A stretch of DNA of 7,826 nucleotides from Mesorhizobium sp. (GTDB lineage Bacteria; Pseudomonadota; Alphaproteobacteria; Rhizobiales; Rhizobiaceae). The stretch is taken from the NCBI GenBank assembly GCA_030698645.1, contig JAUYMV010000559.1, positions 1-7,826 of the forward strand. The letters are read 5' to 3'. Position 1 is the stretch's first letter, and the number at the start of each line of letters is the position of its first letter. Of the stretch, positions 1-7,653 are shown piece after piece. The notes under the pieces were generated by a model. That model was not told the DNA's origin and ran no database searches. It saw nothing but the letters and a program-made list of their open reading frames with translations. The position numbers and the translations under genes are program-made.

Positions 1-682
1 TCGGGTCGGCCGCGTCGCGGCGCAACTGGTCCATCAGGAACTTGGTGCGGAAGACGTAGATGCCCATCGAGGCGAGCGCGAAGTCCGACTTGTCGGGCAT
101 CGCCGGCGGATCGTCGGGCTTCTCGACGAAGGCAATGATGCGGTCCTTGTCGTCGACATGCATGACGCCAAAGCCCGTCGCCTCGAGGCGCGGCACCTCC
201 AGACAGCCGACGGTGACATCGGCACCGGCGTCCACGTGCTGGCCGAGCATCAGCTCGTAGTCCATCTTGTAGATATGGTCGCCGGCCAGCAGGACGATGA
301 ATTCGGGGCCGTAGGCTTCGATGATGTCGGCGTTCTGGAACACCGCGTCGGCGGTTCCTTCGTACCATTGCGTTTCGGAGACGCGCTGGCTGGCGGGCAG
401 GATGTCGAAGCTCTCGTTTCGCTCGGGGCGGAAGAAGTTCCAGCCGCGCTGCAGATGCCGGATCAGCGAGTGCGCCTTGTATTGCGTCGCGACGCCGATG
501 CGCCGGATGCCGGAGTTGAGCGCGTTGGACAGGGCGAAGTCGATGATGCGCGTCTTGCCGCCGAAATAGACCGCGGGCTTGGCGCGAAAGTCGGTCAGTT
601 CCTTGAGGCGGCTGCCGCGCCCGCCGGCCAGCACATAGGCCATGGCGTCGCGCGCCAGCGGCTGACTGCGATAGTCTACCAT
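1..682 (-). CDS. glgC: Glucose-1-phosphate adenylyltransferase (ADP-glucose pyrophosphorylase), N-terminal 227 residues, cut by window edge
   Basis: GlgC makes ADP-glucose and pyrophosphate from ATP and glucose 1-phosphate in the cytoplasm, the committed and allosterically controlled step of bacterial glycogen synthesis. The 227 visible codons are uninterrupted and cover most of the nucleotidyltransferase domain. Visible motifs are the glycine-rich nucleotide loop at residues 19-30 ([12 protein letters not shown]), PAVYFGG at 36-42, WYEGTADAV at 106-114, GDHIYKMDY at 134-142 with Asp135 matching the catalytic Asp142 of E. coli, and FVEKP at 185-189 with Lys188 matching the glucose-1-phosphate-binding Lys195. 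The C-terminal beta-helix lies off the left edge. The start at 682 has a GGAGG sequence 5 bases upstream. It sits 37 bases after the glgB stop, consistent with one operon. Residue 32 is Phe where E. coli has the activator-binding Lys39. The family assignment is secure; the 3' end is unseen. Confidence 0.96.
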   Translation of the reverse strand, partial: MVDYRSQPLARDAMAYVLAGGRGSRLKELTDFRAKPAVYFGGKTRIIDFALSNALNSGIRRIGVATQYKAHSLIRHLQRGWNFFRPERNESFDILPASQRVSETQWYEGTADAVFQNADIIEAYGPEFIVLLAGDHIYKMDYELMLGQHVDAGADVTVGCLEVPRLEATGFGVMHVDDKDRIIAFVEKPDDPPAMPDKSDFALASMGIYVFRTKFLMDQLRRDAADP

Positions 683-719
683 TGTCTCCTCCCCTTGCCG
701 GTCATCTGACTCCCCTCCC

Positions 720-2930
720 TCATTCCGGATCGAATTCGAACATCAGCGTCGCCAGCGGCGGCAGCGTGATCGCGGCATGGATCCCGCCGCCGTCAACCGC
801 CGTCACCTGGCCGAAGTTCCCGGCGCCCGAGCCGCCATAGAAGCCGGCATCCGTGTTCATGATCTCGCGCCAGCGGCCCACCGCCGGCAGAGGTACGCGG
901 TAGGCCTCGCGGCGCACCGGCGTGAAATTGGAGATCACCGCGATGGGCTTGGCGCCCGGCGCCGTGCGCAGCCAGGCGAAGACCGAGTTCTGGCGGTCGT
1001 CGACCACCAGCCAGGAAAAGCCCTCCGGCTCGCAATCGCGCGCATGGAGCGCCGGCCTCGAGCGATAGACATGGTTCAGGTCGCGCACCAGCTGACGCAT
1101 GCCCTCGTGGGGTCCGTGCTGGAGTAGGTGCCAGTCGAGCGCCCTGGCCTCGCTCCACTCGGCGCGCTGCGCGAACTCCTGGCCCATGAACAGGAGCTTC
1201 TTGCCGGGATAGCCCCACATGAAGCCGTAGTAGACGCGCAGATTGGCGAATTTCTGCCAGTCGTCGCCCGCCATCTTGGAGAGCAGCGTGCCCTTGCCGT
1301 GCACCACCTCGTCATGGCTGAGCGGCAGCACGAAGTTCTCGCTGAAGGCATAGACGAGGCCGAAGGTGATCTGGTCGTGATGGTGCTTGCGGTGCACCGG
1401 TTCGCGCGCCAGATACTCCAGCGTGTCGTTCATGAACCCCATGTTCCACTTGAAACCGAAGCCCAGCCCGCCGTCGTAGACCGGCTGCGAGACCTTCGGC
1501 CATGACGTCGATTCCTCGGCGATGGTGATGACGCCCGGATAGCGACCGTAGACCGCCTTGTTCATCTCCTGCAGGAAGGCGACCGCTTCGAGGTTCTCGC
1601 GCCCGCCCTTTTCATTGGGAATCCACTCGCCGGCCTTGCGCGAATAGTCGAGGTAGAGCATCGAGGCCACCGCATCGACGCGCAGGCCGTCGAGATGGTA
1701 TTTCTCCGCCCAAAACAGCGCATTGTTGATGAGGTAGGATTTCACCTCGCGGCGGCCGAAATTGTAGATCGCGGTGTTCCAGTCGGGGTGAAAGCCCTTG
1801 CGCGGGTCGGCATGCTCGTAGAGCGCGGTGCCGTCGAAGAGCGCCAGTCCGTGCGCGTCGGTCGGAAAATGCGCCGGCACCCAGTCCAGGATGATGCCGA
1901 GACCCGCCTGGTGCGCGCCGTCGACGAAGCGCGCAAAGCCTTCCGGCTCGCCGAACCGCGCCGTCGGCGCATAGAGGCCGGTCGTCTGGTAGCCCCAGGA
2001 CGGATCGTAGGGATGCTCTGTGATCGGCATGAACTCGATATGGGTGAAGCCCATATCGACGGCGTAGGGGATCAGCCGGTCGGCCATCTCGTCCCAGGAC
2101 AGGAAGGTGCCGTCGTCGCGGCGTTGCCAGGAGCCGGCATGCACCTCGTAGATCGAGATCGCCTGGCGGCGCTGGTCGGCCTTCTGCCAGAAGGCGCGGT
2201 GCGCCGCATCGCCCCAGTCGTGCGCCAGCGGCGCGGATGTCACCGACGCGGTCGCGGGGCGCAGTTCCGAGCGGAAGGCGTAGGGGTCGGCCTTCAGCGG
2301 CACCGCCGCGCCGCCGGCGCCGATGATCTCGAACTTGTAGGGCCGGCCCTCTCCAATGTCGGGGACGAAGACCTCCCAGATGCCGGCGTCGGCGCGGTGG
2401 CGCATGGAATGGCGCCGGCCGTCCCAGTCGTTGAAGTCGCCGACGACCGAGACGCGGGCGGCGTTCGGCGCCCAGACGGCGAAATGCACGCCGGTCGCGC
2501 CCTCGTGCTCGATCAGGTGGGCGCCCATCTTGTCGAACAGGCGCAGATGCGAGCCTTCGGCGATGTAGTAGTCGTCGAGCGGCCCGAGCACCGGTCCGAA
2601 GGAATAGGGGTCGGTCACCCACCATTCGCCGCCGTCGTTCGCCGCGCGGTAGCGGATCGGCTGGCGGGTCGAGATCGACAGCGGTCCCTCGAAGAAGCCC
2701 GCGTCGCGCAGCCTGGCGAGTGTGCCGCAGCGCGCGCCATCCAGCGTGAAGGCCTCGACCGTTTCGGCATGCGGAATGAAGCAGCGCGCCACCAGGCCGG
2801 CGCCTGCCGCCTGGACGCCGAGGACCGCGAAGGGATCGCCATGCGTGCCGGCAATAATGGCTTCGATGTCGCCCCGCGCCGCCGATGGGCGGGGCGCGGC
2901 CGCCGAAGCCTTTTTGCCGGTTCCCTTCAT
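720..2930 (-). CDS. glgB: 1,4-alpha-glucan branching enzyme, GH13 family
   Basis: GlgB cuts alpha-1,4-glucan chains and rejoins the piece through an alpha-1,6 bond, giving glycogen its branches. The 736-residue protein matches the usual length (E. coli 728). It has an N-terminal N1 module (about 20-115), a CBM48-type beta module (about 125-230, with [10 protein letters not shown] at 162-171), the (beta/alpha)8 catalytic barrel (about 255-620) and a C-terminal beta domain. All GH13 signature regions are present: DWVPAHF (349-355), GLRVDAVAS with nucleophile Asp419, AEEST with acid/base Glu472, and [10 protein letters not shown] with Asp540. The spacing of the three catalytic residues equals that of E. 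coli Asp405/Glu458/Asp526. An in-frame TAG lies a few codons before the ATG, so no longer start is possible. The Shine-Dalgarno GGGAGGA (2943-2949) is 12 bases from the ATG, rather far. The gene follows glgP by 53 bases. Confidence 0.98.
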   Translation of the reverse strand: MKGTGKKASAAAPRPSAARGDIEAIIAGTHGDPFAVLGVQAAGAGLVARCFIPHAETVEAFTLDGARCGTLARLRDAGFFEGPLSISTRQPIRYRAANDGGEWWVTDPYSFGPVLGPLDDYYIAEGSHLRLFDKMGAHLIEHEGATGVHFAVWAPNAARVSVVGDFNDWDGRRHSMRHRADAGIWEVFVPDIGEGRPYKFEIIGAGGAAVPLKADPYAFRSELRPATASVTSAPLAHDWGDAAHRAFWQKADQRRQAISIYEVHAGSWQRRDDGTFLSWDEMADRLIPYAVDMGFTHIEFMPITEHPYDPSWGYQTTGLYAPTARFGEPEGFARFVDGAHQAGLGIILDWVPAHFPTDAHGLALFDGTALYEHADPRKGFHPDWNTAIYNFGRREVKSYLINNALFWAEKYHLDGLRVDAVASMLYLDYSRKAGEWIPNEKGGRENLEAVAFLQEMNKAVYGRYPGVITIAEESTSWPKVSQPVYDGGLGFGFKWNMGFMNDTLEYLAREPVHRKHHHDQITFGLVYAFSENFVLPLSHDEVVHGKGTLLSKMAGDDWQKFANLRVYYGFMWGYPGKKLLFMGQEFAQRAEWSEARALDWHLLQHGPHEGMRQLVRDLNHVYRSRPALHARDCEPEGFSWLVVDDRQNSVFAWLRTAPGAKPIAVISNFTPVRREAYRVPLPAVGRWREIMNTDAGFYGGSGAGNFGQVTAVDGGGIHAAITLPPLATLMFEFDPE

Positions 2931-2983
2931 ATCGTGGCGCTATCCTCCCTCATCTTCCCGTCCGGTGACAGCGCTGCTCCGCG

Positions 2984-5452
2984 TCAGAGCGGCACGTTCC
3001 AGATATCCTTGGCATATTGCCTGATCGTCCGGTCCGACGAGAACCATGCCGTCCGCGCCGTATTGCGGACCGCCTTGGCAATCCAGTCCGGGCTCGACCG
3101 CCAGATGTCGTCGACCTGGCGCTGCGCCACCAGATAGGCCTGGAAATCGGCCGCCACCATGAACCAGTCATGGTCGTAGAGGCCGTTGACGAGGTCGCGG
3201 TAGCGGCCCGGATCCTCGTGCGAGAACACGCCGGACGAGATCGCCGACAGGGCCTGCGACAGCTCCGGCAAGGCCTCGATGATTTCGCGCGGGACGTAGC
3301 CGCCGGCGCGCCGCGCGGCGACTTCCGCCGCGGTCAGGCCGAAGATGACGATGTTGTCGTCGCCGACGCATTCCTTGATCTCGACATTGGCGCCGTCGAG
3401 CGTGCCGATGGTGATGGCGCCGTTCAGCGCGAACTTCATGTTGCCGGTGCCCGACGCCTCCAGCCCGGCCGTCGAGATCTGCTCGGAAAGATCCGCCGCC
3501 GGCACCATGATCTCGGCCATCGAGACATTGTAGTTCGGCATGAAGACGATCTTCAGCAGGCCGCGCACCGCCGGATCGTTGTTGATCACCTTCGAGACGT
3601 CGTTGGCCAGCTTGATGATCAGCTTGGCGTTGTGATAGCTCGGCGCCGCCTTGCCGCCGAAGAGCTTGACCCGCGGCACCCAGTCCTTGTCGGGGTTCGA
3701 TCGAATCTGGTCGTAGAGCGCCACGGCTTCCAGGATGTTCAGAAGCTGGCGCTTGTATTCGTGGATGCGCTTGATCTGGATGTCGAACAGCGCCGACGGG
3801 TCAATCCGGGCGCCGGTGCGCTTTTCGACCAGCGTCGTCAGCCGTTCCTTGTTGGCGCGCTTGACGGCGGCGAACTTCTCGCGGAACCCCGCATCGTCGG
3901 CAAAGGCGTCCAGATCCCTGATCGCCTCGATATCGTCAAGGAACCGGTCGCCGATCGCCTCTCGGACGAGCGAGGTCAGGCCGGGGTTGGACTGGAACAG
4001 CCAGCGCCGGGGCGTGATGCCGTTCGTCTTGTTGTTGATGCGGTCCGGATAGAGCTGGTGAAGGTCGTGGAACACCGTCTGCTTCATCAGGTCGGTGTGC
4101 AGCGCCGAGACGCCGTTGACGCTGTGCGAGCCGGCGAAGGCCAGGTTGCCCATGCGCACGCGGCGCTCGCCATCCTCGCCGATCAGCGAGATCGAGCGGA
4201 TGTTCTCCTCGCTGAAGCCTTCCTTGGCGCGCGCCTCGAGCAACACCTCCGCGTTGATGGCGTAGACGATCTGCATGTGGCGCGGCAGGATGCGCTCGAA
4301 CACGGTGACCGGCCAGCTTTCCAGCGCCTCGGGCAGCAGGGTGTGGTTGGTGTAGCCGAAGGTGCGCTTGGTGATGTCCCACGACGTGTCGAAGTCGTGC
4401 CCGTGCACATCCATCAGCAGGCGCATCAGTTCCGGCACGGCGATCGCCGGATGGGTGTCGTTCAGATGGATCGCCGCGTGGTCGGGCAGCGACAGCAGGT
4501 CGCCGAACTGGCTGAGATGCCGATGTACGATGTCCTGCAGGGAGGCGGCCGAGAAGAAATATTCCTGGCGCAGCCGAAGTTCCTGGCCCTCCTTGTGCGA
4601 ATCCGCCGGATAGAGCACGCGCGTCAGCGCCTCGGCCATGTTGCTGTCGCGCAGCGCGCCGATGTGGTCGCCGGCATTGAAGGCGGCGAGCATGATCGGG
4701 TCGACCGGCAGGGCCGACCACAGCCGCAGCGTGTTGACACGGTTGCCGCGCCAGCCGACGACCGGCGTGTCATAGGCGACCGACAGCACGCTGTGGCTCG
4801 GCTTCCAGACATGCCTTTCCAGCCTGCCCCTGGCGTCCGTCACCGACTGCACCGTGCCGCCGAAGCCGATCTCGAAGGCGCGCTCGCGCCGCTCGAACTC
4901 CCACGGATTGCCGTGGTCGAGCCAGGTTTCCGGCAACTCGACCTGCCAGCCGTCGGAGAATTCCTGGCGGAACAGGCCGTGCACGTAGCGGATGCCGTAG
5001 CCGTGCGCGGGCACGCCGACGGTCGCCATGCTCTCCATGAAGCAGGCCGCCAGCCGGCCGAGGCCGCCATTGCCGAGCGCCGCGTCCGGCTCAAGCTCGG
5101 CGATGTTCTCGATGTCGACGCCAAGCGAGGCGAGCGCTGCCCGCATCTGCTCCAGCATGCCGATGTTGGAAAAGGCGTCGCGCATCAGCCGGCCGATGAG
5201 GAACTCCATCGACAAGTAGTAGACGCGCTTGGCGCCCTTGTCGTAGGCCGCTTTCGTCGAGCCGATCCAGCGCTCGATGACGCGATCGCGCACGACCTGG
5301 ATCGAGGCGTTCAGCCAGTCGTGCCGCGTCGCAACCGAGGTGTTCTTGCCGATCCGGTAGGTCAGGCAGCGCAGCACCTCGTTGGCGAGCTCGGCCGGAT
5401 CTTCGTCGATGAGGGAAGGGTTGGGCAGGTCGGTGGTCATGGCCAGATTCAT
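2984..5452 (-). CDS. glgP: Glycogen/alpha-glucan phosphorylase (GT35)
   Basis: GlgP uses phosphate to remove glucose units from the non-reducing ends of glycogen, releasing glucose 1-phosphate; it needs pyridoxal phosphate. The 822-residue length is typical of bacterial enzymes (about 800-840). Visible landmarks are YYLSMEFLIGR (78-88), ALGNGGLGRLAACFMES (125-141), GYGIRYVHGLF (151-161), HLNDTHPAIAVPEL (329-342), the C-terminal domain opening around KRIHEYKRQLLN (561-572), and EASGTGNMKF (665-674), in which Lys673 is the Schiff-base lysine for pyridoxal phosphate. The N-terminus is short, as in bacterial forms, without the serine phosphorylation segment of animal enzymes. The ATG at 5452 has GAGG (5458-5461) 5 bases upstream; the Met at codon 5 is a weaker alternative. 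It is probably the first gene of the glg cluster and lies 145 bases after frcA on the same strand. Maltodextrin phosphorylase activity cannot be excluded from sequence alone. Confidence 0.97.
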   Translation of the reverse strand: MNLAMTTDLPNPSLIDEDPAELANEVLRCLTYRIGKNTSVATRHDWLNASIQVVRDRVIERWIGSTKAAYDKGAKRVYYLSMEFLIGRLMRDAFSNIGMLEQMRAALASLGVDIENIAELEPDAALGNGGLGRLAACFMESMATVGVPAHGYGIRYVHGLFRQEFSDGWQVELPETWLDHGNPWEFERRERAFEIGFGGTVQSVTDARGRLERHVWKPSHSVLSVAYDTPVVGWRGNRVNTLRLWSALPVDPIMLAAFNAGDHIGALRDSNMAEALTRVLYPADSHKEGQELRLRQEYFFSAASLQDIVHRHLSQFGDLLSLPDHAAIHLNDTHPAIAVPELMRLLMDVHGHDFDTSWDITKRTFGYTNHTLLPEALESWPVTVFERILPRHMQIVYAINAEVLLEARAKEGFSEENIRSISLIGEDGERRVRMGNLAFAGSHSVNGVSALHTDLMKQTVFHDLHQLYPDRINNKTNGITPRRWLFQSNPGLTSLVREAIGDRFLDDIEAIRDLDAFADDAGFREKFAAVKRANKERLTTLVEKRTGARIDPSALFDIQIKRIHEYKRQLLNILEAVALYDQIRSNPDKDWVPRVKLFGGKAAPSYHNAKLIIKLANDVSKVINNDPAVRGLLKIVFMPNYNVSMAEIMVPAADLSEQISTAGLEASGTGNMKFALNGAITIGTLDGANVEIKECVGDDNIVIFGLTAAEVAARRAGGYVPREIIEALPELSQALSAISSGVFSHEDPGRYRDLVNGLYDHDWFMVAADFQAYLVAQRQVDDIWRSSPDWIAKAVRNTARTAWFSSDRTIRQYAKDIWNVPL

Positions 5453-5527
5453 CGTCGCCTCGCGTCGGAAACAGCGGAGCCTCCGGCCCCCAGCCGCTTC
5501 GGGTTTCCAGCACTCCTCCCAATCGTC

Positions 5528-5555
5528 ATGCTAACCATGATCCGTCCGGATTCAA
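5528..5555 (-). promoter_or_regulatory. Candidate sigma-70-type promoter for the glg cluster
   Basis: On the minus strand, TTGAAT (5555-5550) and TAGCAT (5533-5528) are separated by 16 bases and lie about 80 bases before the glgP start. Each hexamer matches 4 of 6 positions of the TTGACA/TATAAT consensus. This is the best candidate I found in the 145-base frcA-glgP gap. Matches of this quality occur by chance, and alphaproteobacterial promoters are degenerate, so the call is weak. Confidence 0.25.
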
Positions 5556-5562
5556 ACGGAAT

Positions 5563-5575
5563 GTTGCGCCGCAAC
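5563..5575. repeat. Short inverted repeat in the frcA-glgP gap
   Basis: Two 5-base arms, GTTGC and GCAAC, flank a three-base GCC centre. The repeat lies just upstream, in the transcription direction, of the candidate glg promoter. It could be part of an operator or a weak hairpin, but it is short enough to be chance in GC-rich DNA. Confidence 0.3.
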
Positions 5576-5587
5576 AGCCGGCGGGGC

Positions 5588-5626
5588 AAAAATCCGCTCA
5601 CGCCGCCAGCGCATCGGCCGGCGGCG
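5588..5626 (-). terminator. Possible weak terminator or attenuator at the 3' end of frcA
   Basis: Read on the minus strand, CGCCGCC (5626-5620) can pair with GGCGGCG (5607-5601) around a 12-base loop, inside the last codons of frcA. A run of five T follows at 5592-5588, but 8 bases separate it from the stem. A true intrinsic terminator has its T tract directly after the stem, so this is at best a partial terminator. Alanine-rich GC codons alone could produce the repeat. Confidence 0.2.
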
Positions 5627-6380
5627 CCTTCGCGCCGGTCATGAAGGCGACCGCGTCCGACATGGTGTACTGCTTCGGGTCGATGACGCAGAGGCGGCGG
5701 CCGAGCCTGTGGATGTGGATGCGGTCGGCGACTTCGAAGACATGCGGCATGTTGTGCGAGATCAGCACGATCGGCACGCCGCGGCGCCGGACGTCCTGGA
5801 TCAGTTCGAGCACGCGGCGCGATTCCTTGACGCCGAGGGCCGCCGTCGGCTCGTCCATGATGATGACCTTGGAGCCGAAGGCGGCAGCGCGCGCCACCGC
5901 CACGCCCTGGCGCTGGCCGCCGGACAGGGTCTCCACCGCCTGGCCGATGTTCTGGATGGTCATCAGGCCGAGCTCGGTCAGCTTCTCGCGCGCCCGCTTT
6001 TCCATCGCCGGGCGGTCCAGCATGCGCATCCAGTCGCCCATAAAACCCTTCTTGCGGATCTCGCGGCCGAGAAACATGTTGTCGGCGATCGACAGCGCCG
6101 GCGACAGCGCCAGGTTCTGGTAGACCGTCTCGATGCCGGCCGCGCGGGCCTCCATCGGCGAACGGAACTGGATCGTCTTTCCCTCCAGGCGAATCTCGCC
6201 CTCGTCCGGCGTCACGGCGCCGGAGATCGCCTTGATAAGCGAGGACTTTCCCGCCCCGTTGTCGCCGATCACGGCGAGGATTTCGCCGGGATAGAGATCG
6301 AAATCGGCCTGGTCGAGCGCGGTGACGCGGCCATAGCGCTTGACGAGTCCGCGCGCGGTGAGAAGCGGTTCCAAGGACAT
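5598..6380 (-). CDS. frcA: Sugar ABC transporter ATP-binding protein, FrcA-like (probable fructose importer)
   Basis: This cytoplasmic ATPase powers a CUT2-type sugar importer by binding to the permease encoded just upstream. The 260-residue protein has one complete ABC domain: Walker A GDNGAGKS (39-46), Q-loop Gln88, signature LSGGQ (152-156), Walker B VIIMDEP (172-178) with catalytic Glu177, and H-loop His209. Many CUT2 ATPases (RbsA, MglA, XylG) have two fused ABC domains; the single-domain form of this length is that of rhizobial FrcA, whose sequence it closely resembles from memory, including the end HRLGRRLCVIDP (224-235). The D-loop reads AALG rather than the usual ALD. The start at 6380 overlaps the permease stop as TGATG, with AAAGG about 10 bases upstream. 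The same frame is open back to 7667, but that extension overlaps frcC in another frame and encodes no recognisable domain. The substrate is inferred; ribose-like or other monosaccharides are possible. Confidence 0.9.
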   Translation of the reverse strand: MSLEPLLTARGLVKRYGRVTALDQADFDLYPGEILAVIGDNGAGKSSLIKAISGAVTPDEGEIRLEGKTIQFRSPMEARAAGIETVYQNLALSPALSIADNMFLGREIRKKGFMGDWMRMLDRPAMEKRAREKLTELGLMTIQNIGQAVETLSGGQRQGVAVARAAAFGSKVIIMDEPTAALGVKESRRVLELIQDVRRRGVPIVLISHNMPHVFEVADRIHIHRLGRRLCVIDPKQYTMSDAVAFMTGAKAPPADALAA

Positions 6381-6382
6381 CA
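6378..6382 (-). promoter_or_regulatory. TGATG stop/start overlap coupling frcC and frcA
   Basis: The frcC stop TGA (6382-6380) shares its final A with the frcA start ATG (6380-6378). Such overlaps usually mean that ribosomes finishing the first gene start the second, which keeps permease and ATPase in matched amounts. This fixes the frcA start. Confidence 0.8.
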
Positions 6383-7462
6383 GCCTGCTACCTTTCTGAT
6401 CCACTGGTCGATCGCGACGGCGGCGATGATGAGCACGCCGATCAAGAGATAGGTCCATTGCGGATCGGTGCCCCAGAGCCGGAGACCGAGCGAGAAGACG
6501 CCGACGATCAGCGCGCCGAACAGCATGCCGAGGATCGAGCCGCGCCCGCCGAAGAGCGAGATGCCGCCGATCACCACCGCGGTGATGGATTCGATGTTGG
6601 CGAACTGCCCGGCTGTCGGCGACACGGAGCCCAGCCGCCCGATCAGCGCCCAGCCGGCCAGCGCGCAGATCAGCCCGGAGATGACATAGACCGAGACCAG
6701 CATCGGCTTGACGCGGACGCCCGAGAGTTCGGCCGCCTCCGGATCGTCGCCGATGGCATAGAGATGACGGCCGTAGGCGGTGTGGTTGAGGACGTACCAG
6801 AGCAGCATGACGAGCAGCACCATGACGATGACGCCATAGGTGAAGACGGCGCTGCCGAGCCTGAAATTGTTGCCGAAGAACTGCAGGATCGGCGCCTCGG
6901 CGGCGAGATCCTGGCTGCGGATCGTCTCGTTGGCCGAATAGAGGAAGTTGGTCGCCAGGATGATCTGCCAGGTGCCGAGCGTAACGATGAAGGGCGGCAG
7001 GCGCCAATAGGCGACGAGCACGCCGTTCAGCCAGCCGCAGGCCGCCCCCACCGCGAAGCCGCACAGGATCGCCAGCGATGGCGGCAGCCCGTAGCGGAAG
7101 GTGAACTGCCCCATCACGACCGACGACAGCACCATGATCGCGCCGACCGACAGGTCTATGCCGGCGGTCAGGATGACCAGCGTCTGCGCCGCGCCGATGA
7201 TGCCGACGATGGCCACCTGCTGCAGGATCAGCGTCATGGTGAAAGCGGAGAAGAACTTTGAGCCGAGCACGATGCCGAAGATCAGCAGCGACATGACCAG
7301 CACGATCAGCGGAATCGCCGCCGGATTGCCGTGCAGGAAATGCTGCGCCTTCTGGACGGGCGTCTTCTCGTGCCGGTCGAACGAAGCGACGGTGGTCGCG
7401 CTGCCCGACAGAACCTTTTCGAATTCCTGTGACGGCTGTGACGTCGGGGCCGCATCGCTCAT
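6380..7462 (-). CDS. frcC: Sugar ABC transporter permease, FrcC-like (CUT2/RbsC family)
   Basis: This inner-membrane permease forms the sugar channel of a CUT2-type importer; two copies probably pair with two FrcA subunits. The 360-residue protein starts with a hydrophilic cytoplasmic tail (1-45). Hydrophobic segments follow at about 48-67, 77-100, 105-119, 130-151, 157-174, 207-226, 254-276, 291-303, 307-328 and 337-351. Family hallmarks are LTAGIDLSVGAIM (98-110), the cytoplasmic loop NHTAYGRHLYAIGDDPEAA (226-244) that contacts the ATPase, and GGISLFGGRGS (299-309). Its length and its single-domain ATPase partner match rhizobial FrcC. The ATG at 7462 has an excellent GGGAGGA (7470-7476) 7 bases upstream. 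The binding-protein gene that should accompany it is not visible within 364 bases upstream and probably lies beyond the right edge. Fructose specificity is inferred from similarity, not shown by any motif. Confidence 0.92.
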   Translation of the reverse strand: MSDAAPTSQPSQEFEKVLSGSATTVASFDRHEKTPVQKAQHFLHGNPAAIPLIVLVMSLLIFGIVLGSKFFSAFTMTLILQQVAIVGIIGAAQTLVILTAGIDLSVGAIMVLSSVVMGQFTFRYGLPPSLAILCGFAVGAACGWLNGVLVAYWRLPPFIVTLGTWQIILATNFLYSANETIRSQDLAAEAPILQFFGNNFRLGSAVFTYGVIVMVLLVMLLWYVLNHTAYGRHLYAIGDDPEAAELSGVRVKPMLVSVYVISGLICALAGWALIGRLGSVSPTAGQFANIESITAVVIGGISLFGGRGSILGMLFGALIVGVFSLGLRLWGTDPQWTYLLIGVLIIAAVAIDQWIRKVAG

Positions 7463-7481
7463 CTGGGTGTCCTCCCGTTGC

Positions 7482-7499
7482 CGCCCGGTCAGCCGGGCG
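7482..7499 (-). repeat. Hairpin just upstream of the frcC ribosome binding site
   Basis: Arms CGCCCGG (7482-7488) and CCGGGCG (7493-7499) pair perfectly over 7 bases with the loop TCAG. In the mRNA it would end 5 bases before the GGGAGGA of frcC. It could influence translation start or protect the 5' end of the transcript, but it leaves the ribosome binding site itself free. Confidence 0.5.
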
Positions 7500-7507
7500 A
7501 TCAGCGT

Positions 7508-7532
7508 CTTCCGGGCAAAGACCGTCCGGAAG
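7508..7532 (-). repeat. Second leader inverted repeat upstream of frcC
   Basis: CTTCCGG (7508-7514) and CCGGAAG (7526-7532) are perfect 7-base arms around an 11-base loop. It lies 8 bases upstream of the previous hairpin. It could fold in RNA or serve as a protein site; nothing decides between these. Confidence 0.4.
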
Positions 7533-7542
7533 GGTGTTTTGA

Positions 7543-7556
7543 AGGATCGTGATCCT
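7543..7556. promoter_or_regulatory. Candidate operator dyad AGGATC-GT-GATCCT
   Basis: The 6-base arms AGGATC and GATCCT are perfect and separated by 2 bases, so the 14-base site has two-fold symmetry suited to a dimeric repressor. It overlaps the weak -10 candidate CACGAT (7551-7546). The regulator is not in the window, and the promoter itself is uncertain. Confidence 0.3.
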
Positions 7557-7635
7557 CGGGTTGGCGAGAATCAAGGGCGGGGCTGACCCAATCGCGCCGT
7601 TCAACCTCGTGCCCGGCTCGCGATCTCTTCTAGCC

Positions 7636-7653
7636 TCGCGGATCGGTCCGCGA
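7636..7653. repeat. Inverted repeat next to the RIME-like element
   Basis: TCGCGGA (7636-7642) and TCCGCGA (7647-7653) form a perfect 7-base stem with loop TCGG. It directly abuts the RIME-like palindrome and may be part of a composite mosaic repeat. Confidence 0.5.

Noticed and set aside
158..709. A 183-codon plus-strand open frame antisense to glgC
   Set aside because: The minus strand encodes clear GlgC motifs throughout, so this is a shadow frame.
1695..3137. A 480-codon plus-strand open frame antisense to glgB
   Set aside because: Same antisense GC effect; it crosses the glgP-glgB junction and has no domain-like features.
5440..5442. Alternative glgP start at the methionine in codon 5
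   Set aside because: The Shine-Dalgarno GAGG at 5458-5461 is 5 bases from the first ATG, while the second ATG has no good site at suitable spacing.
3017..5644. An 875-codon open frame on the plus strand covering all of glgP
   Set aside because: It mirrors glgP on the opposite strand. High GC with G/C-rich third positions removes stop codons from the antisense frame. The product is charged, low-complexity and has no recognisable domain.
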